Part shown: one piece after another, positions 10,571-21,090 of the stretch
How positions within the stretch are numbered: position 1 is the first letter of the stretch
Layout of the letters: each line of letters opens with the position of its first letter
Assembly (NCBI GenBank): GCA_009763385.1
Contig: CM019824.1
Location: forward strand, 109,696,660 to 109,760,659
Reading direction: 5' to 3'
DNA: 64,000 nt
DNA from: Coix lacryma-jobi var. lacryma-jobi
Taxonomy: Eukaryota; Streptophyta; Magnoliopsida; Poales; Poaceae
The notes under the pieces: model-generated
The model's input: only the letters and a program-made list of their open reading frames with translations
Databases searched by the model: none
Told to the model about the DNA's origin: nothing
Program-made: the position numbers and the translations under genes

Positions 10571-13340
10571 CCTGAGCTTTGACTTGCTTGCAAGGCTTAG
10601 TTCACTTGGCTTAATCCGAGGATTGCCCAAGTTGTGCATGGAGAAGGATCTTGTTTGCCATTCTTGTAGACATGGGAACATGGTTGCTGCTCCCCACCAT
10701 CCTGTGAATCAAGTTATGACCAAGCACCCTGGAGAGCTTTTGCATATGGACCTTGTTGGTCTGGCTCGAGTGAGCTCGGTTGGTGGGAAGTGGTATGTGC
10801 TTGTTGTTGTTGATGACTTTTCGAGATATTCGTGGGTTTTCTTTTTAGCTGAGAAAACTGAGACTTTCTCTTTTCCTCGCAATCTGATTTTGCGTCTTCA
10901 GAATGAGTTCCCTAAGAACTTGATGCGAGCTATTAGAAGTGATAATGGTTCTGAGTTTAAGAACTCGGATTTTGAGAAGTTTTGTGATTCTTTGGGTTTG
11001 GAGCATCAGTTTTCTTCCCCCTACACACCGCCACACAATGGTGTTGAAGAAAGGAAGAATCAGACCCTTGTTGAGATGGCCAGGATGATGCTCGATGAGC
11101 ATAGGACTCCTAGGCGGTATTAGGCCGAGGCTATGAACACTGCATGCTATATTTCCAATCGCATTTTTCTCCGAGCTTTCTTGAAAAAGACTTCTTATGA
11201 GTTGCGTTTTAGAAAATAGCCCAAAGTGAGTTATTTTAGAGTTTTTGGTTGCCATTGTTTTATACTCAAGAAAGGCAACATGGACAAATTTGAGTCTCAT
11301 TCTTCTGACGGTGTATTCTTGGGTTATGGAACTCATACTCGTGCATATCATGTACTTAACCTTGATACTAACCGAGTCATGGAGACATCCGATGTCACCT
11401 TCGATGAGACCATGGTTTGTCCTTCTTCTAGATTTGAGCGTGCAGGTGATCATGAGGTTGGTGAACCTCTTTTTGATGACGAGGACGAGGGTGCTGAAGG
11501 GATGGATGATCCAGCACCACCTCCACCTGCTGTGCCACAAGGATCGGCTTCTACTACGATGACTCACGGCCCTAACCCCTCTTCGTCGACTACTTGGGGG
11601 CCGTGGGATCCGCAACCTCGGGCTATACCATTTGTACCCGAGGAGGCGCCAGCTGCTTTTGAGGGGGAGGTTTCTTCAGCTCGGGAGGCGCCATGACACA
11701 TTCAGCGTCAACACCCGCCTCAATAGATGATCGATAGCACCGACAAACGTGTCACTCTGTAAAGGTCACAACAAATCTCTCACTTTGCTCATTCTACATT
11801 TGTTGCTTATTTTGAACCCCAAGATGTTGGACATGCTTTATCGGATCCGGATTGGGTTAATGCCATGCATGAGGAGTTAGAAAATTTTGAAAGAAATCGG
11901 GTTTGGGTTTTGGTTCCACCTCCTCCTGAGTGTCACCCTATTGGTACAAAATGGGTTTTCAAAAACAAACAAGGAGAAGATGGCCACATTGTGAGAAACA
12001 AGGACAGACTTGTAGCCCAGGGGTATAGTCAGAAGGAGGGGATAGACTATGAGGAGACTTTTGCTCCTGTAGCTTGTTTGGAGGCAATTAGGATACTCTT
12101 GGCTTTTGCTGCATCCAAAGGGTTTAAACTTTTTCAAATGGATGTCAAGAGTGCCTTCCTAAATGGCTACATAGAAGAAGAAGTGTATGTAAAACACCCC
12201 CCCGGTTTTGAAAATCCCAAGTTTCAAAACTATGTTTTTAAACTTCACAAAGCTTTGTATGGTTTGAAACAAGCCCCTAGAGCCTGGTATGATAGGTTGA
12301 AAACCTTTTTGCTTGCTAAAGGTTTCAAAATGGGATGTGTGGATAAAACGCTTTTTCTCCTGAAGCAAGGCAATGACACTCTTTTGGTCTAGATTTACGT
12401 GGCTGATATCATTTTCGGTGGTTCTTCTCACGCTTTGGTTGCCAAGTTTGCAGATCTTATGAGCAGGGAGTTTGAGATGAGCGTGATGGGCGAGTTGACA
12501 TTCTTCCTCGGGTTGCAAATAAAGCAATCCCGAGAAGGAACGTTTGTGCACCAGGGCAAGTACACCAAGGACATCCTGAAGAAATTCGATATGGGTGAGG
12601 CCAAACCTCTTCCAACACCCATGTCGACCACGACGACCCTGGATGCGGACGAGGATGGAGAAGCTGTGGACCAGAAGGAGTACCGAAGCTTGATCGGGTC
12701 GCTGCTTTACCTGATGGTTACACGCCCGGACATTCAGTTCGCGGTGTGTCTTTGCACGCTCTTTCAGGCGTCGCCGCGCACCTCTCACCGTCAGGCGGTC
12801 AAGCGCATTATGATGTACCTTCGTTTCACTCCAGAGTTTGAGATTTGGTATTCTGCTTCTTCCACCCTCTCTCTTTGCGGTTATTCTGATGTTGATTTTG
12901 CTGGTTGCCGACTTGATCGCAAGTCCACTTCTAGGACTTATCAGTTTATTGGCTCTTCTCTTGTATCTTGGTCTTCTCGCAAGCAGTCTAGTGTCGCCCA
13001 GTCCACTACAGAGGCTGAGTATGTTGCTGCGGCTAGCTGTTGTTCCTAGTTGCTTTGGATGATGGCCACTTTGCGTGATTTTGGTCTGAGCTTTTCTCGA
13101 GTGCCTTTGCTTTGTGACAGCATGAGTGCGATTAGCGTTGATAAGAACCCTGTGCTTCATTCTAAGACCAAACACATTGATGTGCACTTTCATTTTCTCC
13201 GAGATCATTATGAGAAGGGTGATATCGACCTTCGCCATGTCGATACTCATCATCAGTAGGCAGATATTTTTACCAAGCCTATGGACCAATCAACCTTTGC
13301 TAGGTTGAGAGGTGAGCTTGGTGTGTGTTTCCCCTTTTAG
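10571..13340 (+). pseudogene. Copia C pol remnant: integrase, reverse transcriptase, RNase H
   Basis: Integrase inserts the cDNA and RT-RNase H makes it. Integrase shows the CHSCRHG zinc-site half, the core aspartates in LLHMDLVG and RSDNGSEF and the glutamate in NGVEERKNQTL. A proline/acid-rich linker (about 11450-11690) follows, then RT and RNase H as in Copia A. The entire region stays in a single frame with no frameshift. It is interrupted by stops at 11121, 11217, 11694, about 11724, about 11760, 12390, 13047 and 13257. At 12390 and 13047 Copia A has CAG where this copy has TAG. The catalytic YVDD reads YVAD here (about 12396-12407), losing one metal-binding aspartate. It is clearly dead. 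The native stop is 13338-13340. Confidence 0.92.
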
Positions 13341-14894
13341 ATGGGGGAAACATTTTGTCTATTGTATTATAAACTGACTCCTTTTTTGTTTTGGCTTACT
13401 TTCGTTTTTAGTAGATTAGTCTTTGCATTATGCATCTTTGCATTTTCGAGCTTCATGACTATATTGTTTAGAATGAAACTATGCTCTGTCTAGTATGCTC
13501 TGATGCTATATGATGATGTTTGTAGCTTATGCTCTTTCTGATCACTGATACATGTTGTGAGCTGAGCTATTTTATAAATGGTGAATATGCTTAATAAACA
13601 TAAAATTTGAATTCTGTTCACCATTGAGATTGGCAACTAGCATGTGTAGAACGTGTTGAAATCACTTGTGCTTTTCATATATGCTAGGTTGCTATGTCTC
13701 TAGTTCTGAGTCATTCACTTGTTTGGTATGTTCATATTCTGTGATAAAATTGAACCAAGTTAAGTGAATTGGAAAGATCGAGATGGGATTGCTTGTCAAC
13801 ACATCACGGTATCGAGACTGTTTCTCACTGCTCTTTGAGTTAAACTTGAGCCGTTTAGTGTAAGACCAAAACTGTTGCTTTAAGCTTATGATTGCTTTTG
13901 CATAGGCTTAGCTCGGTTGAAAAGTTAGGCAATGACAAGCTTTCAACCTCTCGCATTCATATGCTGAAATTTGAACTTGTGTAATTTAATCGCTGCAACT
14001 CCGATAAAGTTTGAATACACAAGTCTATGTTTTGTTCTATAACATGATGATTGAACTTTGCTAGGGGTAGTTCACCTTGCATACATGCTTAGCACTTGTT
14101 TGACTTCCTGTCTATACACGTTCAAGTGCTATTTTGATGGTGAATACCTTTTTGGCTAAAACTGCTCACATTGCTCATATGTTTACATTTCGTATTTGGT
14201 GATGAGTTTGAGCCTTTGCTAGCATTTTGAGCGTATTGTTAAGTCATCGGATCAGCACTTTGTAGAGCATCTTTTCATTCTATTGACTATATTTCTGAAG
14301 CCGCTAACTTGCATTTTTGACTCATATGCATTTTTGAGGGGAGAAATTTGATTGATAGTGCATTATCAAGTAAGGGGGAGAAATTTTGACAAATCATAAT
14401 CATGTTCTAGTTGTGTGCACTATTGGAGGGGAGTTTGCTCGTTTGGTTTGGAGCATTTTTTTCAATTGGTTCGGAGCATTTTTGGTAGCTAGTTGTGTTG
14501 AGCTTTTGTCTCTTTCTGGAGGGACTAGTGACTTTGCCTATACGTTCTACACTTGGTATCGAGCTTTCTCGCTAGTGGTGTTGAGCGCGTTCTGCCTCTT
14601 CTTGAGGGCTAGCTCTATTTTGCTTGAATTTCAATTGGTATTTCAATTGTTATCGAGGTTTCCTACTAGCGGTGTTGAGCCTGTTCTACCTCTTCTTGAG
14701 GGCTAGCTTTGCTTTGCTTGGTTGCGTTGAGTCGTTGCCCATGTCTTTGGGGGCCAAGTTGTTTTGCTCATTCCACTTGACCTTATTTCGGCTTTGCTAT
14801 GTTTTTGGGTCATTTGGTCGAGGTCTCTCTCTTCCTTCTTCCTTCCTCTTCTTCTTTCATTTGATTTGTGTTGGTAGTTGACAATGCACTCATC
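13341..14894 (+). other. Copia C 3' untranslated region
   Basis: Non-coding and colinear with the Copia A 3' UTR. Internal purine tracts lie at about 14336, 14373 and 14425. CTAG-type hairpins sit at 14489-14528 (CTAGT/ACTAG), 14571-14613 (GCTAGT/GCTAGC, one G-U wobble) and 14666-14706 (CTAGC/GCTAG). No env-like frame is seen. Confidence 0.7.
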
Positions 14895-14905
14895 AAGGGG
14901 GAGAT
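14895..14905 (+). promoter_or_regulatory. Copia C polypurine tract
   Basis: AAGGGGGAGAT directly precedes the LTR start TGTGGATACATGG, as in Copia A. Confidence 0.85.
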
Positions 14906-15287
14906 TGTGGATACATGGGTGTATGCCGGATCTTGAGTGATGAGTGATTGTCAACTAGTTTGATGCGCATGTTCTTTGGCTTGTGTTGTGCAGAGTTGAG
15001 CATGGAGACAGTGATCGTAGGCAAGGTGAAGGTCAAGTAGAGATGTGTCGTGCTGATGGACCAGGAGCGGTGAAGGACGGAAGTGAGGCTTGGACTGAGG
15101 GACCGGTGGCCTGAGGATCAGCTGTGGTGGTTGACAGCCTGGGACAGCGACGAGCGGAGACTTACGGGGCACGGTGTTGCTTAGGTCACGGACATGAGGA
15201 CACGTGTTGGTGGATGGGGTGCACGGGCAGTGCATCCCCTCTACCGCGTCGGTTTGGTGGTTGAGCCACAGAAAAACAACTGGTGTT

Positions 15288-15520
15288 CGGTTTCCAGGTT
15301 TGGGCCACAAAACCTGGGTGCGACCAGTTTCCGAGTTTGGGCCACAAAACTCGGGCTGAGGACGGTTTCCAGGTTTGGGCCTCAAAACCTGGGCGCTGGC
15401 AGGTTTCTGAGTTTGGGCCACAATACTCAGGCGATGGATGGCGGGTTTCCTGGTTTGGGCCTCAAAACTGGGGGTTGGTCGTGAAGACAGGTTTCCCGGT
15501 TTTGGCCTCAAAACCGGGGG
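15288..15520 (+). repeat. Six-unit hairpin array, Copia C LTR
   Basis: The same order of stems as in Copia A: CCAGGTTT, CCGAGTTT, CCAGGTTT, CTGAGTTT, a degenerate unit, then CCCGGTTT. Each faces its complement across GGGCCTC or GGGCCAC. Unit 2 is perfectly paired here. Confidence 0.85.
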
Positions 15521-16311
15521 CGAGGTCCGTGAAAAGGACGAGCAGAGCGGTGGCGGCACGTGGCGGCAATCGGTGAGGTCGCGTCGAGGCGAAGCTACCT
15601 ATTGCGCGGGCGTGGCTGTCGGATCAGCATCTACTTCGGGTTGGTCTAGAATAACCTTAGGGTTTAGCTAGTTCGCTCTGTAATTAGTAGGGGTAGAGTG
15701 GGAATTAGAATTAGGATAAGTAGGGGGAGACACCCACCTCCCAAACTATCTCAGTCATTTGCTATTCTCCACTTAGGGTTTCCTGCTCTCCCACATCCCT
15801 GCTGTAGCTACTGAGATCCGCAGAGAACCATACCTCTGTGTTCATAAGATTTTGAGGAAGTGAGACCGTAATCTCACTGTTGTAGCGTGTGATAGCCACG
15901 CGGTTGCAAATTCGTGGTTTGATTCGCGTTTTGAATTTGTTCTTCGCGTTCTTCCTTTCTCCACGTTTTTCCCGTCACTCGATCTCCCTCTACGCTGCGT
16001 CTTTTTCGAATCCACTTGAACCAACTTGTTCTTTGATGTGAAGAGATCATTTCCACCGAAGGAATTCATCTAACTCCTCACGAACAAGTAGATTGGGCCA
16101 ATTCTAGTTTCGTGGCGCTTTTTTGGTTCATACACCTTCCCCTTCGATTTCCCGTTGATTGAGTTGATTTGAGTGGATGATTTCTTGGGGATAGTCTCCT
16201 AACTACCTCATGATCATCTTCTCCAATTTTGGGATCAAGGGATTTTGACTTGGATCGGATTTAGGAAGATTTGGGTGAAGGGCGACCGAAATCGCCCTCA
16301 CTGGGTGGTCG

Positions 16312-16575
16312 AGGACAGTCCGCCACTCACCCCGCGGACAGTCCGCGCATCGGGGGCGAGTCAGGTCAGTGCTGCGAGTCTTGGTGAACAGTGCTGATTT
16401 TTGACCGGCGGACAGTCCACCGTTGTGATCCGCGGACAGTCCGGGATCACACAGGGAGTGTTCAGCAGCACTGTGTTTTGGGGTTTTTCACCGGCGGACA
16501 GTCCGCCATCCCCTCGTGGAAAGTCCGCAGTTGAGTCGGACAGTCTGGGACCGTACCCGCGGACAGTCCAGGAAC
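16312..16575 (+). repeat. GGACAGTCCG palindrome cluster, Copia C LTR
   Basis: About seven copies, several with one arm changed (for example GGACAGTCCACC), at the position equivalent to 5071-5340 in Copia A. Confidence 0.8.
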
Positions 16576-16983
16576 TCGCAGACTTGTCCTTTTCAGTGCA
16601 TTTGTTCTCCCAACTTTTCCGTTTGGTTTTCGGACTTCTCGTTTGGCCCTAGAGTTAATCAAGAAACCTCTCTAGGTATCTTTGCTACTTGTTAGCATAA
16701 GTATTTGGAGATTTCTCGACGTAGCCTTCCATCTACGTTCGAGGGTCGGTTTTTAGGGTTGAACTTGAGCCGAAGCTTTTGGAGTTTGTCTTGCTCTTGT
16801 CTTGTGGTGTCTCGCTGTGATCCTAGGGATCATCCATCCTCTTCCAAGGGTCATGGGCATCACGTTTCGGTCGAAGCTTTTGAGGGTTGATTTTTGGGAC
16901 AAAGGCCAAAGTTTCGAGAGAATTTTTTTAGGATCCCTTTCACCCCCCTCTGGTCTCCTTGCTTTTGCATTCTCGATCCTTCA

Positions 16984-17428
16984 AGTGAGACCTCAGGGTG
17001 CTTCTCGGCTTGTACACATAGGGTAGCATCAAGTTACAGTCTTCTCAATGTCGTAGATCCATCAGCTGGTATGGGTGAATAGAGGGTTGAGATGGGAGAG
17101 AGAAAGACCCCAAGTTACTTAATTTTATTAATAAAACTTTTGACAAATGATGTCGTTGCAACCTCACGATCGCAACACACCAACAATCATTACGAAGAAC
17201 CAAAACAAACATGTGCACAAGTACATGTGAAACAGCGACCTACGAGATCACACAAATATGGTAGACTTCTTACGAGTTTGGAGGACCTACTTTGAAATAG
17301 AGTTTGAATTTTCAGCAGGGACAAACTACAGAAGTGGGAAAATAGGGTGAGACTTTTAAAAATAGTTTTGTAAACTCGACGACTGACTAGGGTAGCGTCC
17401 TACGGTCAACACAGGTTTGATACCACTC
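16984..17428 (-). mobile_element. Tekay-type element 5' leader fragment with primer-binding site
   Basis: Read on the minus strand, GAGTGGTATCAAACC (17428-17414) directly follows the LTR end. This is the placement and TGGTATC core of an initiator-Met tRNA primer site, slightly diverged. About 430 bases of leader follow with no gag frame, and the fragment ends at the Copia C LTR boundary (16983). Confidence 0.65.
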
Positions 17429-20400
17429 TGTCACACCCCAATTTTAAGAACAAAATTGGAGCACAATATATGTATGCTAGTATCAATTTTCATACATATA
17501 TCGACATCATCGTAAATATCAAAACAATGCTTTTATTAATATATCGAACTTTATTACAAAAATGACCCTCAGGTCCAAAAGAAAAGTACAGACTCTCAGT
17601 CTAACTCTAATGTAGACTCGTGGAAACTGGATGACATCTCCACAGGAAGGTCGACCGGGGGCTGCGCCATCCTAGTACAAGTCGTCGGGGTTGTATCCAC
17701 CGTCTTCTCGGTACTCCTCCTCCGCGTTGTAGCCTCCAACGTCTGGGTGGGGTAGCAGGGGGTTCAAAGAGGAACAGTGAGTACATCAAAATGTACTCCG
17801 CATGTGTAGGAAATATATGCTTGAGGCTAATAACAAAGGTAGGCTGACTCTGTTTTACTCAAGCGCCTAAAGCAACACATCCTATTAAATCCTATTTCCT
17901 ATGCACCTATTTACTAGGTTATAACCATAGTCTCCAACAGTAATAGTAACCACACTTGGAGTCGCACTGAGCAAACCACACTTGGAGTCACACCAAGCAA
18001 CCAACACTTGGAGTCCACCAAGCAACCACACTTGGAGTCACATCAAGCAACCACACCTGAAGTCCATCAGGCAAACCACACCTGAAGTCCATGAGGCCAC
18101 CCACAAGGCCAACTCGAAGAGTCCCCCTATTTGTATTAGTTCCATACGTCACGACATAGAAAGCTACCTTCCGTAATAACACCAGGTCTGCGCCCGAGCC
18201 TGGGAATCACTCCCATACCAAGCAGTAACCCGCGTAAAAGAAGCCTCTGTACCCATGTCATATGGGACTAATGACCACATAAGGCTTCCCTAACGAACCA
18301 GACCCAACCCACCAACTAATCTCGAAGAAGTCCAAGCCGCTCGTGACCGTGAGCACGGCTGATATATCAGTTTTACACTCTACAGAGGTTGCACATCGTT
18401 ACCCATGAGTCATGTGTTCCCCATCACGCTACACACTGCCAAGGTGCATAGCGGGGTTGCACTACAAGGCCTTTACAAAGCCCCTCCAAGCCTGTGTTAC
18501 ACGTACTCTAAGGTTTCATTCCTGTACATAAGACAACGACCCCTGGGAACCCCTCTTGAGCCACTATACAACCCCTGTGTAGCATAACTTGGAGGAAACT
18601 AATTAATTATCCAGGTCCAGCCCATCTAGACCTCATGGCTGTAATGTGTAACCGGGTTACATGCTCTGAGAACCTGGTCCTAGGGATCCAAGCAGGATAA
18701 TCTAGCACAAGCCCAGAACCAAAAACCAAATCCAGCTGCCGAGTCACACGACACAAAAACCACCACACGGTCCATCCTGCCGGATATACCAACTCACCAT
18801 ACTACACATTACCAGCCCAAAATATTTCATAGATCATTAATCAAGATTATTAATATTTAACTCCCATCCCATCCATGACTAAACCTTAACATGGAATTCA
18901 AATTTAGAAACTGCATGCATCTACAGGATCTAACTACTCTAACTCAAATAAAATAAATACAGGAGCAATATGTGCAAGGACACTTGCCTTCGGGCTGGGT
19001 CAAAACTGCAGGATCACAAGAAAGGTCGGGAGCGTCCTCGAATTCCGCACTCTCTAGATCACACATCAATACATGGCCAAAACAAAGCAAATAAGACATA
19101 GTAGATCAATCATAATAAAATAGAGCATAAACAAATCTAACGCGTAGAGCTCGATGAGATGAAACTAACGCGACTTGAACGGGTCAAAACGGCGTTAAAA
19201 TGAGCAAGTTATGGGCTTTTAAAGTTCAGTGGCAAAACTGTAAATTGGTTGAACACATTTTATGTTTTAAATAAATCAAAATCGGAATTTAATCTGCTGG
19301 TGGACCGGGCCTCATTTAGTTGAAAATGCTGGGGCTAAAATGGAGTTTGTCAGAGACTCGGTGAACAGGGAGATTGGACGGCGGGTTTATTTCAAGGAAA
19401 CTCGTGGGTTCTTTTGCAAAATGTGTCACGCGTGGCAGAATCGTCAACGTGGTGTTGCGTGGCTGCTGACGCGGCGCTGCATGGTGACAGGTGGCGCGAG
19501 TTGATTGGCTGGGTGCACCACGCTTCGGTGGACCGCACGGAGCGGTCGAGTCCATCATGGACCGAGCGCACCTCTCGAAGGGGTATTTTCCCAATCTAAT
19601 CGTGGTTGTTGATCAAGAAGTGGACGACCAGTGAGGAAGGGAGGGAGAACACGACTGCCAACGAAGCGTGGGCCGTGGCGGCGCCATTGCCAGCACCGGC
19701 GAGTTCGGCAGAAAAGCTCGCTTGAGCCCTGGCATCTGCGCGAGCGGCTCAGGGAGATGGTACGCGAATGGTCAAGCTCTGCAGGGCTAGTGCTACAACG
19801 GAGGGTGGCCACCGGAGTTGGGGAGGGGAACAGCGGCACCATGGTTGAGCTCGCGGACGTCGGTCGGTTTGAGGGCTAGGGACCACTAGAGATCTCGCGG
19901 TGGGTGGGGAAGAGAAGCAGAGCTCACCTCGAGGTGGATGATGAAGTTTTTGGCACCGAGAGGGGCCTGGAGGGGAGGTGTCGATGATGGCGGCTCGGTG
20001 ACTCGTGTCGATGCCTCGGTGTGGGCACAGACGCGTAGCAGGGCGCAACTAGAGTCAAGAGGACGGTGCGAGGGCTCGCCGTGCTCCTGGGTAACCGATG
20101 GAGGGGAACCAGGACCGATGGTGACTTCCCTCATGCAATAGCTAGTTCGAACAGAGCTCGGTAATGGTGATGGTGGCGGCAAGGCCTCGGGAGGGCTCTA
20201 GAGCACCAGAGATTGCTCGAGAAGGGTCGGGGTGGCGGCGGTATGCGTGAGGAGGCCTATTGGCTGGCTAAAAAGGGTCGGGGTCGAAGGGAAGGAGCGC
20301 TCGATTGAGCTCCAGGTGGATCGGCGTACATCGAGCGGCTGCGCGGGTAGGGCGGAGGTGAGGGAGGAAGCTGACATGTGGGACCTTCCTGTTAGCGAGG

Positions 20401-21090
20401 CTGAGAGAGAGGGGCGGTGATGCTGTGGGCCGCGCACAAGAGAAGGAGGGTGGGGGAAGAAAACGGGCCGGTGGAGCGGGCTTCGCGCGGTTAGGCCGAG
20501 AGGAGTGGAGAGGGTGAGGAGGGAGCAGGCCCGTTGGCGAATAGAGGGAGGGGGGTGGCCAGTTGGGCCAGTCGCGCGACATGGGCCAAGCGAGGGAGGA
20601 GAGGGAGGTGGGCGCAGCAGGAGTAGCACGGGCCGGCCAAAGTGGGGGTGGACGCGGGGATAAAAAAGATAGGGAGGGAGGGTGGCGGGCCGGGCTAAAA
20701 GAGGAAAGGGGAGGGATGAGGAGAGGCCCTTTTGCTTTCCTTTCCCTTTTGATTTTTCAAATTCTTTTCAAAATCCTTTTCAGAAACAGTTTTCAAATCC
20801 ATTTGAAAACGAAAATCTATTTGTAAACTTTGAAAATATTTTCCTAGGTTTTGAAAACAAAAACATGAGTTTGACTTTGTAAATTTTTTATAAATCTTCT
20901 ATTTATTTCAAAATAGAATAAACACGATTCGCCCTAATTGGGTTTAATAAATTCTTTTTCACCCAATAAAATTAAGCAACGACATTAATGCAACAAACAT
21001 TTGCTTAGGACTTTCCTCCATCTAGTATTTTGGCCATTTTTCTAAATAAATTCTATTTTATTTTAATTAATTAAACACCAGGGTGTTACA
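17429..21090 (-). repeat. Tekay-type Gypsy LTR (3.66 kb)
   Basis: On the minus strand it begins TGTAACACCCTGGTG (21090) and ends GGGGTGTGACA (17429), the signature of grass Tekay/Del chromovirus LTRs. The primer site adjoins at 17428. A GC-rich block (about 19400-20720) has overlapping frames on both strands that look like compositional artefacts. The right end abuts Copia D gag, so this element inserted into Copia D. Its opposite LTR is not in the window. Confidence 0.8.
17953..18105. repeat. Tandem mini-hairpins with AGTCCA/AGTCACA loop
   Basis: Six units of 22-26 bp inside the Tekay-type LTR. Arms are CTTGG/CCAAG in units 2 and 3, CTTGG/TCAAG with a G-U wobble in unit 4, and CCTGA/TCAGG in unit 5. 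Units 1 and 6 have one decayed arm. Confidence 0.75.

Larger units (their letters stand above)
10571..16983 (+). mobile_element. Copia C, Sirevirus-type, 5'-truncated
   Basis: The same family as Copia A, but retaining more pol. It begins within the integrase zinc-binding region and continues through integrase, RT and RNase H (to 13340), a 1.55 kb 3' UTR, polypurine tract and 3' LTR (14906-16983). The first base matches the LTR end of a Gypsy-type fragment, so the 5' half was displaced or deleted. Coding sequence keeps one reading frame throughout but contains several stop codons. Confidence 0.85.
14906..16983 (+). repeat. Copia C 3' LTR (2.08 kb)
   Basis: It starts TGTGGATACATGG and ends GATCCTTCA. 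A hairpin array occupies 15288-15520 and a palindrome cluster 16312-16575. The flanking AGTGA (16984-16988) would be the target-site copy, but the 5' partner is not available because the element is truncated. Confidence 0.88.

Noticed and set aside
12159..13289. A 376-codon open frame on the minus strand opposite Copia C RT-RNase H
   Set aside because: It is the complement of RT sequence. The same antisense openness recurs at Copia A and I because of codon usage, and it has no domain, start context or independent conservation.
10557..16988. AGTGA at 10557-10561 and 16984-16988 as a target-site duplication of Copia C
   Set aside because: The left AGTGA belongs to the reverse LTR terminus ending at 10570, and Copia C is 5'-truncated. 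A 5-mer match this close can occur by chance.
19616..20660. Overlapping frames on both strands in the GC-rich block of the 17429-21090 LTR
   Set aside because: The same reasons: compositional bias, no domain, and frames of similar length in all six readings.
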